DNA of 64,000 nucleotides from Neonectria sp. B-13. Taxonomy: Eukaryota > Ascomycota > Sordariomycetes > Hypocreales > Nectriaceae. The notes beneath the pieces are model-generated. The model made no database searches and was not told the origin of the DNA. It saw only the letters and a program-made list of their open reading frames with translations. Both the position numbers and the translations under genes were made by a program. This document shows, piece after piece, positions 21,053 to 31,300 of the stretch; the first letter of the stretch is position 1, and each line of letters begins with the position of its first letter. Where the stretch lies: contig NOKP01000001.1 in assembly GCA_002682825.1 (NCBI GenBank), forward strand, positions 2,253,845 to 2,317,844, given 5' to 3'.

Positions 21053-22317
21053 ATGTCGGTCCCTCAGGATATCCCCTCCAACGGCAGCGACCTTCTCGAC
21101 CCTATGGACCAGCTCCGCATGGAGGACCGTCTCGGACCTGATGGCGAACCTGCCCCTAAGACGGACGAGGAGTACGCCCAGGCTCAACTGACCCTCCGCG
21201 CCATCGTCTCTTCCAAGGAAGCCGGTGTCATCATTGGCAAGGGCGGCAAGAACGTCGCTGACCTCAGGGACGAGACCGGTGTCAAGGCTGGCGTTAGCAA
21301 GGTAGTACAAGGTGTTCACGACCGTGTCCTGACTATCACCGGCGGCTGCGATGCCATCTCCCGCGCCTACGCCATCGTCGCCCGCGCTCTCCTCGAGGGC
21401 GCCCCTTCCATGGGCATGGGAGGCGTTGTCCAGAGCAACGGTACTCATCGTACGTCTAAACCCGAAACATCCCTCAACGTTCCACTCCCGGTTCCGCTAA
21501 CCATCCCCATGTAGCCATTAAGCTACTCATCTCGCATAACCAGATGGGTACCATCATCGGAAGGCAAGGCCTGAAGATCAAGCACATCCAGGATGCCTCT
21601 GGCGTTCGTATGGTTGCTCAGAAGGAGATGCTGCCTCAGTCTACCGAAAGGATAGTCGAGGTTCAGGGCACTCCCGAGGGTATTCAACGAGCCATCTGGG
21701 AAATCTGCAAGTGCTTGGTTGATGACTGGCAGCGTGGCACCGGAACTGTTCTCTACAACCCTGTCGTTCGCACCCAGCCCGCCACCACCGGAGCCGCTGG
21801 TGCCACCACCGCCGGTGTGGGATACAATGCAGGCTCAGGGGGTGGCAGGAGCGAGTTCGGTAGCCCTCGCGTGATGCGAACGGGCAATGGTGCCGACTTC
21901 AGCAACAGCGGAAACACACGGCCCTACAATCGCCGCTCTGATTCTGACGCAGCCATTCGAGGCCCCCCTACCCACGACGAGAACGGCGAGGAAATCCAGA
22001 CGCAAAACATCAGCATCCCCGCGGACATGGTCGGCTGCATCATCGGACGTGCTGGCAGCAAGATCAGCGAGATCCGTAAGACTTCAGGCGCCCGCATCTC
22101 CATTGCCAAGGCAAGTCACACCTACTCCATTAGCTCAAAAACGAAGGATGATAGCAAACTAACACAAGTCACCATCTAGGCACCTCACGACGAGACTGGC
22201 GAGCGCATGTTCACTATCATGGGCACCGCCAAAGCCAACGAGTCGGCGCTGTTCCTCCTGTACGAGAACCTAGAGGCCGAAAAGATGCGCCGAAGCCAGA
22301 TCCAGGAGACCGAGTAG
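21053..22317 (+). CDS. Triple-KH RNA-binding protein (PCBP / Pbp2 / Rnc1-like)
   Basis: Three exons, 21053-21449, 21515-22110, 22180-22317, give 376 residues. Three KH domains each keep the GxxG RNA-binding loop: GKGG (62-65), GRQG (148-151) and GRAG (310-313). KH1 and KH2 are close together, and KH3 follows a Gly/Asn/Arg-rich linker, the layout of hnRNP K/PCBP proteins, yeast Pbp2/Hek2 and fission yeast Rnc1. Such proteins bind C-rich single-stranded RNA and control mRNA stability, localisation or translation. Intron 1 is GT..AG (65 bp). Intron 2 (22111-22179, 69 bp) has a GC donor (aag|gcaagt) and lies inside KH3. The GT alternatives break the reading frame, whereas the GC-AG splice restores the third helix of KH3. 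Start ATG 21053 follows a CT-rich leader with its own intron. Confidence 0.92.
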
Positions 22318-23612
22318 GCGTGTGCTGTTCACTTGCCAAGAGGCTTTTGTCTCTCTGGGGACGATACCAGAGACGCAATGACGAGCACCCACCCCTCTTT
22401 CCCCCCTCCGCCAAACTGCATCAACTCTACGTCGTTCTCTTTCCTGTGTGTTCTCCTTCTCATTTCTATCGCAACAACGCCGCTGGCGCGAGGTGTGAAC
22501 GACCCAGACATGCGGTCCTCACATACCTCGCTGCCCTGCTTCTTCACATCGACTCATCAACCCCCCAATTTGACCGACTCCCCCCTTTTGGTGGCGGTGC
22601 GACTTATTGCTATCCTTGCTGTCTGCCATACCGCCTATATCAAAACTCTTCCGACCGAACTCTCGCGGCACCCTCCTTCTCATGACAGAGCTACAGTTTC
22701 ATGGCTCCGCGACATGAGACAGTACTCTCTCTAACGACTGACGGCTCCATTTCGGAATTGACCGAGATGGCTGGGGCTTAATGACCAAAAAATACCAAAA
22801 GAGCTGGTAGTGCTCGGGGCGGCGCGTTCTCTTCAGGGGCCGAGAAGGGCACATCGCGGTCTTCTGCCTTGAATCTCTACTCAATCCTAGCGACACGTTC
22901 CCCTCACATTTCCCTCGCGCAACCGACTCTTGTTCACAGAATCGGAATCCGACACCGTCACGGACCTGCGCCTACCGACATTACCGCTCACGTAATCCCG
23001 AATCACTTATCGCTCTTACATACCCCATCCCCCTTATTCCCAACGCTCACCTCACCCTCAAAGCTTGTTCCTTATCTCTTTACGCCCATGCTCCTGCAAT
23101 ATCATATCCGGATTTCGGGATAGGATGTCTAGCTGGGAGTGTATCTAGTTTGGAGCGAAGAGCCACAAAATAAAAACTATCTGGGCATATTTCAGTTCCA
23201 AAGCTCGGGTGATCATGCTCCTCTCTGTTGATGTGGCTGTGTGACATGAATGTGTAAGAGACGAGGCTGTGCTTCGTGACAACCCGAACTGCCACGTGTG
23301 CGCCACAGTGGGACCATTGAATACTGTGGCGTGCTCGGCGGGGACCCTTCCGTCTGGGACCCTTGCGGCTAGCCCTTGTCCATATATCTTCCGTGTCTTG
23401 TTCAGGCCCCTCGGTGGCTGAAGCCAACTGTCAAGTTCCATGATGGCAATTCAACGAACATAAACGAAACGTGTTTGGTGCTCTCTTCTTTCCTTGACTT
23501 CTTTTCTTGTCACTCGCTTCCACCGCGCTTGTTAAATTTCAACTCTTGCGTCTTGATTTCCTGATTCATTCCGTTTTTCCACTACTCAAGCGATAGCCCG
23601 GCATCAGACACC
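22318..23612. other. Intergenic region
   Basis: 3' untranslated region of the KH gene, probably extending several hundred bases, and the promoter of the HUT1 gene. No further feature supported. Confidence 0.5.
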
Positions 23613-24989
23613 ATGGCCCGAACAAAGCAACGGGCAGTGAAGCGCGAGGCGTCGTCCGAGTACTTCAACAAGACTACAGCGACATGGGAGGGTTCCAATG
23701 GCCGCGATAAGGAGACTAACGGCCACGTGGTGGCGATCAAGGTCGATACCGTGCCCGAGAAGCCGGACGCAGGCGTCGTACAGCTCGTCATTGCTGTCGC
23801 TGGCATCTACGCTTCGTTGTAAGTTTATGACCCCCCTTCGCGATGTCATAGGTTACGACTACGGATGCTAACGAGCAACCCGCCTACAGCCTGACGTGGG
23901 CGTACCTCCAGGAGAAGCTCACGACGACGCCGTACGGACCGGCCGACGCGCTCGAGCTGTGGCACTTCCCCGTCTTCCTCAACACGATCCAATCCGTCTT
24001 CGCCGCGGCGGTTGGCGCCGTCTACCTCGTCGCGTCGACTCCCGCCGGCGCCAGCGTCGCGCCCATCATCCCCTCGCGGCGCATCCTCGCGCCCCTCGCC
24101 CTCGTCGCCATCACCAGCAGCCTGGCGAGCCCCTTCGGTTACGCCAGCCTCGCCCATCTCGACTACATTACCTTCCTGCTCGCCAAGAGCTGCAAGCTGC
24201 TACCCGTCATGTTCCTGCACATCACCGTCTTCCGCCGCCGCTACCCGCTCTACAAGTACCTTGTCGTCGCGGCCGTCACTCTCGGCGTCGCCGTCTTCAC
24301 TCTGCACTCGGGCAAGAAGAGTAAGAAGTCGGCCCGCGCCGACGATGCCAGCACCGCCTGGGGCCTGCTCCTGCTGGGCATCAACCTGCTCTTCGACGGC
24401 CTGACCAACAGCACCCAGGACTACATCTTCCAGTCGTTCCGCCCCTACTCGGGGCCCCAGATGATGTGCGCCAACAACATGATGAGCACCGTCGCCACCG
24501 GCCTCTACCTCCTCGTGAGCCCCTGGCTCGTGGCCACCGGTCTCGGCGACTGGCTGGGCATGGACGTCGCTGGCAATGCCGGAGAGCTAAAGGCTGCCCT
24601 GGACTTTATGGCCCGGTACCCCGCCGTGTGGAAGGATGTCCTGGGCTTCGCGGCGTGCGGCGCTGTGGGACAGGTCTTCATCTGTAAGTCGTCCCGTTTT
24701 CCCTTCTCCACGCATTCCCTCCCCGTCTCTCGATCTAACAGGTGCCCTGCCAGTCTACACTCTCTCCACCTTCTCCTCGGTGCTCCTCGTCACCGTCACC
24801 GTCACCCGGAAGATGTTCACTATGATACTGTCCGTCCTCGCCTTCGGGCACCGCCTCACCCAGATGCAGTGGCTTGGCGTTGCCCTTGTCTTCGGCGGTA
24901 TCGGCGTCGAGGCTGGCATCGCACGCCAGGAGAAAATTTCCAAGGAAGCTGCCAAGAACGCGGCTCAGGGCGAAAAGAAGCAACTATAG
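23613..24989 (+). CDS. HUT1: ER UDP-galactose/UDP-glucose transporter, HUT1/SLC35B1 type
   Basis: Three exons, 23613-23818, 23890-24683, 24754-24989, give 411 residues. Introns are 71 and 70 bp with CTAAC branch points. After a polar 50-residue N-terminus come about ten hydrophobic segments of the nucleotide-sugar transporter (DMT) fold. Family hallmarks include LTWAYLQEKLTTTPYG after helix 1, SFGYASL-type FGYASLAHLDYITFLLAKSCK, FDGLTNSTQDYIF, and a late VTRKMFTMILSVLAFGH helix. Members sit in the ER membrane and exchange UDP-sugars or nucleotides needed for lumenal folding and glycosylation. The protein ends in KKQL, a dilysine (KKxx) retrieval signal that fits ER residence. It converges with the MSG5-like phosphatase. 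Confidence 0.93.
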
Positions 24990-25846
24990 GCGTGAGAGAT
25001 GGAGTTAAAGGGTTACTGTGGAAAATGTAGGTGGACAGAGATTATATAATACATACTACATAGAAGAAGGCGTTGGGTATAAATTCAAACATTTATTTGA
25101 TTTCACCGTTAGAACACTGCACAAGTCTTGGTGTGAAAACGAACATGGTTTTGGTTTGATTTCATTTGGTGTGATTTTGATATCACTTCTTCAAACCCCT
25201 AATCTTCACCTTGGGTAAAATAATCCCTTCGCTTCCAAACTCCCTGCTAAGCCAAGATAGCAGTTGTCCTTCCTGTTTGACGTTGGGTTTCCTTGCCTGC
25301 CCCTACTGGCCCCTATCCTCCCTCGCCGTCTGAATCAAAAGCGGGCAGCTCCCCGAGCTGCCCATACGCCACTCCGTTTTGTAGTCCAAGCGCGACACAA
25401 GCCAAACAAGACAGCTAGAAAAAGAGAAGTGAAAGACAGGCCATCGTCTAAATTACACTAGGTGGGCCAACAGGCCGGTGACCTCATGCCTGGACCGTTC
25501 GACGCCGCGAGCTGTGCTTTGTTGAGAAAAAAACGATAGTAGACGGACTATGCCGAGTATAAGCGATTGGGTGTATGGTGGTGACAAAGGAACTTTAGTA
25601 GAAAACGTATCATCGTACGTCAGTGTTTCGAGATCGCCCAGGCTTCAGTGACCGCCGCTGGATCTTGCCTGTAGTAGGAACGCCCTGAAAATGCCGTGGA
25701 GTAGATGTCGTCGAAACCCCATGGGCTATATGACGAATAAAGGTGCGGATGTTAGATGGTGCAAGGGGAGAACCAATAATGCGGTCTCCACCAAGACAAA
25801 CGAGAAGCCTATAAAAGACCCAACGCGTTGTCTCCGTTTCTCCACA
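24990..25846. other. Convergent 3' intergenic region
   Basis: AT-rich downstream region of HUT1 and of the phosphatase gene. No gene recognised. Confidence 0.5.
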
Positions 25847-28309
25847 TCATATCAAGTCGTCGATCGAACGCACAATCGGCGCCTCTCCCATTGTAGGAGG
25901 GCTTCGAGGGTCCGACACAACTTGAGGTCCTCCAAATGACGAGAACGGGTCTCGCGGAAACATTCCGGCTCGGGGTGAGAAGAGGCCACCCTCGCCTGGT
26001 GTTGGAGGGCACTCGACAAATCGCATGCTAGGAATGTCCGGGTAAGCGTGGAGTGGGTTTTTGGTCATCGTTTCAACCCGTGGAGACATGAGAGCCTCGT
26101 CCTCTTCAGGATAGGAAGGATATCCACCTGGCATGGAAATGGTCCTTTCGACGGGTTCATCATCGAATGATATCGACTTGCCCACCGGCTGGTCGCTAAA
26201 TCGGGGATATGATAGTGTCTGGAATCCAAAAGTCTCGGGCGACGAGAATCCAGGAGATGGAGGAGGCTTAGACCACGGATTCAAGGCTGGGGCAGGTGCC
26301 AGAGCTGAATCCGGGGTAAGAGTTGGAGCCGGAGCCAAATACGGAGCCGAAGCCAGGCATGGAGCTGGATTCAGGTTTCGAAGACGCTTTCCTTGACCTG
26401 ACTTGGGTCTTGCAGGCAGGTCAGCCAACCTGAAAGGAGCCAAGTGCTCCTCGGTTTTCTGCTCGGCTTCCTCCGACCACGTGTAAGACATGGGCGCCGA
26501 GGCCGGACCCAGTGAGCCTGACTCGGTACCGGGTGTCGAGTTCCCTCGAAGTCGGTTGAGGTTTTGACCAGGGCTGCCGTCCTGGGACTGACCATCCTTT
26601 TCGGGTAGAGGAGCAGTTTTCGGCTCCTTGTGGTTCATGTCGATGCCGTCAGCAGAGAGTGTCAGGCGGTGCTTCGTTGGGCTGCGCCCAGTACGAGGTC
26701 GATATGAAGATGAGGTTGATTGCTTCTGCGAGATCTGCTTCTGGAAATCCTGCAGTGAGTACATGAGCTTCATGTTGGGACTAATCCATCTGCTCTTGGC
26801 CTGCGCAGCATGATACGCATCGTTGACCGTCAGAGTCGGGTTTTGATACAGGCCGTAGGCGATGATGAGACTGGCGGACCGGCTAGCGCCTTGTTGACAG
26901 TGGATGAGTACTTTCTTGCCCTCCTTGGTCCGGTTCTCAATAGTCTCACACAGGCTCTGCAGATCGGGTGCGATATCTGTGTTGTGGTCCCAGGGAATGT
27001 GAATATATTCCGGGTCTTTGAAAGAGACTGCTTTTGGTGTGGTGGGTGTCTCTACTGAAAAGTCTTCGTTTGGGAACTCGAAGGCCGTTGCGAAGCTAGC
27101 AGTAGACATGCCGGTGTCAGGAACTGGGCTTTCATCCTCAGGAGTAGGCTGTCGAAACTGGCTGAACCCTGACTGGCGTTCTTGGGCAGCCTTGCGAAGT
27201 TCGAAGGGGTTGCTAACCTCGCGAGCGACATTAATTACAACATCAAAGCGAGACGCTTCCTCCGCGGTGGGTTCCAAATACAGGAAAATGCTGTCACCGT
27301 AGATGGCGATCGGTCCGTCGGGATAGCCTGGGGTCTTCATATCCTCATTATTCTCGTTCTCCTGGAACGGCTCCAATTCTGACCGGTTAGCCATCTGGGG
27401 CTTGATGGGCGACTCTTCCTCCGTAATCGCAGTATCAAATGACAGCTTCATGCTCGACTTCATTGGTCGAAGAACCTCCGACAGACCCGACTCGTTGCGT
27501 TTCAAGACCTTGGGGAAAGTCATGCCACCTGATGGGCCAAAGGTCGACGACTGAAGGCCGGTCAACATGTGAGGTGATGAGGTAGAATGCTTGAGGGCCC
27601 GGCGCTGCAACATCGGGGGCATGGCTGGAGAAGCGGGGACCTCGAGGGTGGTCCTGGCGATGAAATCGGAGGTGTTCGTTTTCAAGCTTAGCTGACTGGG
27701 CTTTCGCTTCATGGCGGGAATCATGGGCTTGATGAAAACGGGAGAAGCAGGTTCCGACACCAAGGAAAGAGTCGTCGTTGTCGAAGCTGGGAATGGGGGC
27801 TGGATGGAGAGGCCCTTCATGTTGCGCCCTCGGCGCGGCGACGGCGAGGTCATTGGCCGCTGCAGGCGAGGAGGTTCTGCCACGCTGAGGTTGTTCGTCA
27901 TGGTGGTAGTAATATTGGAGAAGTTGCCAAAGGTTGTCGCAGGGAAGCTGTTGAGGGGGATGAGATTGACGGGGGAGTCGGGAGACGAAGACGGAGAAGG
28001 GTCTGAGAGGGACGACGAGTCAGTCGTGGAGAGCGTTGTCGTGGGAGAAGAGTCGGCCGACTCGGAAGTCTGGGTAGAGATGCTGTCGTGGTGCTGGTGG
28101 GTTGGGTCCGTTGGGATCATTGACGCACGGAAAGAGTGCTGGTGAGGCGGATTCATATGGCCGGGCGCCTTCGGCCCCATGTCGACAAACTTGGGGTCGA
28201 CAAGTGTGACTGTTTCTTGGTCGGCCATGGTTTCGGCATCCAGATCGAACACGGTCATGAAAGAAGGTATTTGATCCTCATAAACTCTCCTGTCAGTTGC
28301 TGAAGGCAT
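25847..28309 (-). CDS. Dual-specificity MAP-kinase phosphatase, MSG5-like
   Basis: Intronless, 820 residues. The DSP catalytic domain lies at roughly 333-530. It has the PTP signature HCQQGASRS (about 470-478, nucleophile Cys471, Arg477) preceded by the general-acid segment IPWDHNTD (near 438-445). An alignment with yeast MSG5 was not possible here, but the domain and the very long disordered flanks are of that type, which dephosphorylates MAP kinases of the cell-wall and pheromone pathways. Two basic-hydrophobic stretches before the domain (RRGRNMKGLSI near 159-169 and KRKPSQLSLK near 201-210) match the MAPK docking D-motif pattern. The C-terminus contains a run of Pro/Ala repeats (APAPTLTPDSALAPAPA). 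The intact HCx5R motif argues for an active enzyme. Confidence 0.9.
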   Translation of the reverse strand: MPSATDRRVYEDQIPSFMTVFDLDAETMADQETVTLVDPKFVDMGPKAPGHMNPPHQHSFRASMIPTDPTHQHHDSISTQTSESADSSPTTTLSTTDSSSLSDPSPSSSPDSPVNLIPLNSFPATTFGNFSNITTTMTNNLSVAEPPRLQRPMTSPSPRRGRNMKGLSIQPPFPASTTTTLSLVSEPASPVFIKPMIPAMKRKPSQLSLKTNTSDFIARTTLEVPASPAMPPMLQRRALKHSTSSPHMLTGLQSSTFGPSGGMTFPKVLKRNESGLSEVLRPMKSSMKLSFDTAITEEESPIKPQMANRSELEPFQENENNEDMKTPGYPDGPIAIYGDSIFLYLEPTAEEASRFDVVINVAREVSNPFELRKAAQERQSGFSQFRQPTPEDESPVPDTGMSTASFATAFEFPNEDFSVETPTTPKAVSFKDPEYIHIPWDHNTDIAPDLQSLCETIENRTKEGKKVLIHCQQGASRSASLIIAYGLYQNPTLTVNDAYHAAQAKSRWISPNMKLMYSLQDFQKQISQKQSTSSSYRPRTGRSPTKHRLTLSADGIDMNHKEPKTAPLPEKDGQSQDGSPGQNLNRLRGNSTPGTESGSLGPASAPMSYTWSEEAEQKTEEHLAPFRLADLPARPKSGQGKRLRNLNPAPCLASAPYLAPAPTLTPDSALAPAPALNPWSKPPPSPGFSSPETFGFQTLSYPRFSDQPVGKSISFDDEPVERTISMPGGYPSYPEEDEALMSPRVETMTKNPLHAYPDIPSMRFVECPPTPGEGGLFSPRAGMFPRDPFSSFGGPQVVSDPRSPPTMGEAPIVRSIDDLI

Positions 28310-31300
28310 GGTGACGAGACGCGGTACGGAGGTGTGCTGGTTGAGGTGGTGCTGCGCCCGATGGTGCAGTTGCTGGGTTTCTTCGGTCGTCTCAGTTGGC
28401 CACGGTACTTTCCACCGGGGACAGTATCGTTTGAAATTATAAAGTTATGTTCGAGAAGCGAGGGTGAAAGAAGTCGAACCGGAAAGGGAAAGGAGTGGCT
28501 TCGCGGATGGCAATCCGATCGAGAGTCGGTTCGTGTGAGTGGACAGCGCAGCTGGATCCTGTCACTGGGGTGCGTGAGGATGTGTATCGATTGAAACGGG
28601 CACCAGGGAACCCTTAGAAGGTTGGTCGAAGTGGTGCGAACGAGATAAGGGAGCCTCGCTCAGGGCGAACAGGGCGGTTCTCAGTAGTGGAAGAGGGACG
28701 GAGTGTGACGAGCAAAACAGGCGAGGAAGCTATTGTCGTCGGGCCGAGTGCGGCAAGGAGGAACAAGGACGAAACCCAGAAACGAGGTGAGACAAAGAAT
28801 CGGCGCCTCGGAAAGACCATGCGAAGGAGAGCGGCTGCAGGACTGGGTGTGGCGCCGTTATAACGACGGAATCATGATTCCCTTTGGGAGATCGACTCTT
28901 GGGAAAGTATTGGCGTCGGGGAAAGGAAGAAGGGGAGGAAGTGGATGGAGAAGAGTGAGAATGAGAATGTGAATGAGGAAGAGAGGAGGAAGAGAGAAGA
29001 CGAACGAGGGCGTTCTGGGATTGGATTGAGTTTAGCTGGTAACAACCCGGACAGGGCAGGACAAAACAGGCGCTGGGGGGGTGGGTGGGTAGGCGGGCGG
29101 GCGACTAAGGTAGGCGGGAGGTACCTACAGAAAGGCGGGCACTTGGCAACTGGAAACTGGAAACTGGAAACTGGCACTGGATAGGAACTTGCAGTGGTGG
29201 AGGCACAGGGTACTCGGGGGGTGGAGGCGCTGTCCTGTTCCGCAAGGTAGCCTGTAGGCTGTAGGTACACGTTACTGTGCGGTATGGCAGTGTGGGCAGA
29301 TGTACTGTGTACTGTGTGTAGGCGGGGGGAGCCACCCGAACCCTGAGCGAGTCGAGCCCGCAATCCTTTCAAGTTGAAGCGCTGAGGAGTCGACACAGCA
29401 GCGGCAGCACCTAAAACAAGCCAGCCGAAGCCAACTGCTTCGAACGACCCAGCGGCAGCGCAGCAAGCGACGGCAGCTGGCACAGGCAAGAGGTCTCGGG
29501 ACTGACGACAGGCGACAGACGACGGGCTAAGTCCAGGCGACAAAAATAAAGAAAGAGGGACGACAGATCCAAACCACCCCGGACCCGGACCTAAACGACA
29601 AGGCTCACTCACTCACTCACTCACCCACCCACCCACACATAGACTCGCACCCGATGGAGAGGCCGTTCCCAGCACGGATCCTTGCTTTGCCTCTGGCCTG
29701 GCAACTGGGCCAACAGCGTGAACAGACACAGACGCCAACCAACTGAAGGAGGAGCAATCAGGATGAATGGAACTTGGGAAAACCGGGGGACTTAGAGACC
29801 TGGAGACCTGGAGACTGGCAAGACTGAAGGCTGGGACCCAGCTTTTTTTCGACGCAGCGCTACGAGGGACCACTGACCACCCCCTGTTTCCCTTCCCGGT
29901 TAGACCATCTGCGGCCCTCTGTGCCTCCGCTGCGTCGCATCACGTCCTCACTGGCCAGCGGCGAACAGGGATACGGTACGAAACAGGCCGGGGCTAAATA
30001 TAGACCATGCGCAGCACGGTAGGCGCTTACGGCTGGCCAATCAAGGCGCTGTGACCAAATTTGGGATTCGGTATTGCAGGGGGCGGGGAGGGAAGGAGGG
30101 TTGGAGCTGGCAAGCTGGAGGGTTTAAATTTAACCCTCTGGCGGGTACTCCGTCTGCAGATGCAGCTCAGCACTGTGCGACGGCGCGTGTGCCCACTTCA
30201 CCTCATTGTCGTCGATGCGATGGGGTTTGAATGACGGATCTCCGAGAGTTGTGGTCGACGGCACGAGCGATGGTCAATGATTCGGGGCAAACAGGATACA
30301 GAGTGAGCATGTGGGTTTCACTCTCCTTGGAAGCCCATCGATTCCGCTCTCAATGTTGCCAGTAAGGCCCAACATATGCATCGCAGGTGTTGATACACCA
30401 CCATCCACGGAACCGTCTTGAGTGCTTCACCACGAACATGGACAAAGATCGCCACAGCTCAAGCTGCTGAACCGGTTGCCGGGCGCCGCTCTGGCTACCG
30501 AAACTTGCAGACAGACCAGGGCGAGGACGCTCCAAACGCTTGCTGACCCTCCCCCGGCACCCCATACAGAGTAGTCCTATACCCCCCTCTGTTACCCCCG
30601 TCCGTCCCCTCGTCTCATCCAATGTTGGGTGATTCGGGCGTTTGGCGTCACAGGTGAGCAGGGGCCAAAGAGAGAGGGGGCCGCTCCCACCGTCAACTAA
30701 TACCGCGTGCCGTCAGACGCCCTGTGCCCGGGCCCCAGGATGCCTGATCAGCGAGACTGGAGACGACTGGAGACTGACGAGTGTACCCGTCACGCCGTCT
30801 CAACTCTGATGAGGCCTCAGCACCATTCAACGTAAAAGTTTCGACGAACGACAGAGCAGTCAGCAGGGTCGGGGGAGCGAGGCCCGCGTGGCCTCCGTTG
30901 GCCCAAGTTGTCGGTTCCAGAAGGATCCAACCCAATGGGCGAGAAGTTGGGATCCTTGATGATCACTGGTGAGTGGTGACTGAGGTTCATAGCTGTCTGG
31001 TTGGCCACTGCCATCCTGGGCCTCGTGGCTGGGCCGGGTTTTCGGTTACGCCACGGCGGCGCCCATCATCACCATAGCGCCTCCGGTGTTGAGTGGCAAC
31101 GGCGGCGCCAACACTGTGCCAAACGAATCCTCACTCTCCAAAAACGAAGACGCGCGCTGCGTTGTGCGGCGTGGCATTTGCTGCACCTCACGCATCCATC
31201 CCTACCGGGCTGCGTTCGTTTATTACGCTACATACCAACTTAGCGAGGCGAGCAAGGCGAGCCACCCCGAAAACGTGCCTACGCGCGTTAGGAAGTAATA

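Noticed and set aside
28872..29612. 246-residue minus-strand frame
   Set aside because: Low-complexity Ser/Pro/Leu sequence over simple repeats; no splice structure or motif.
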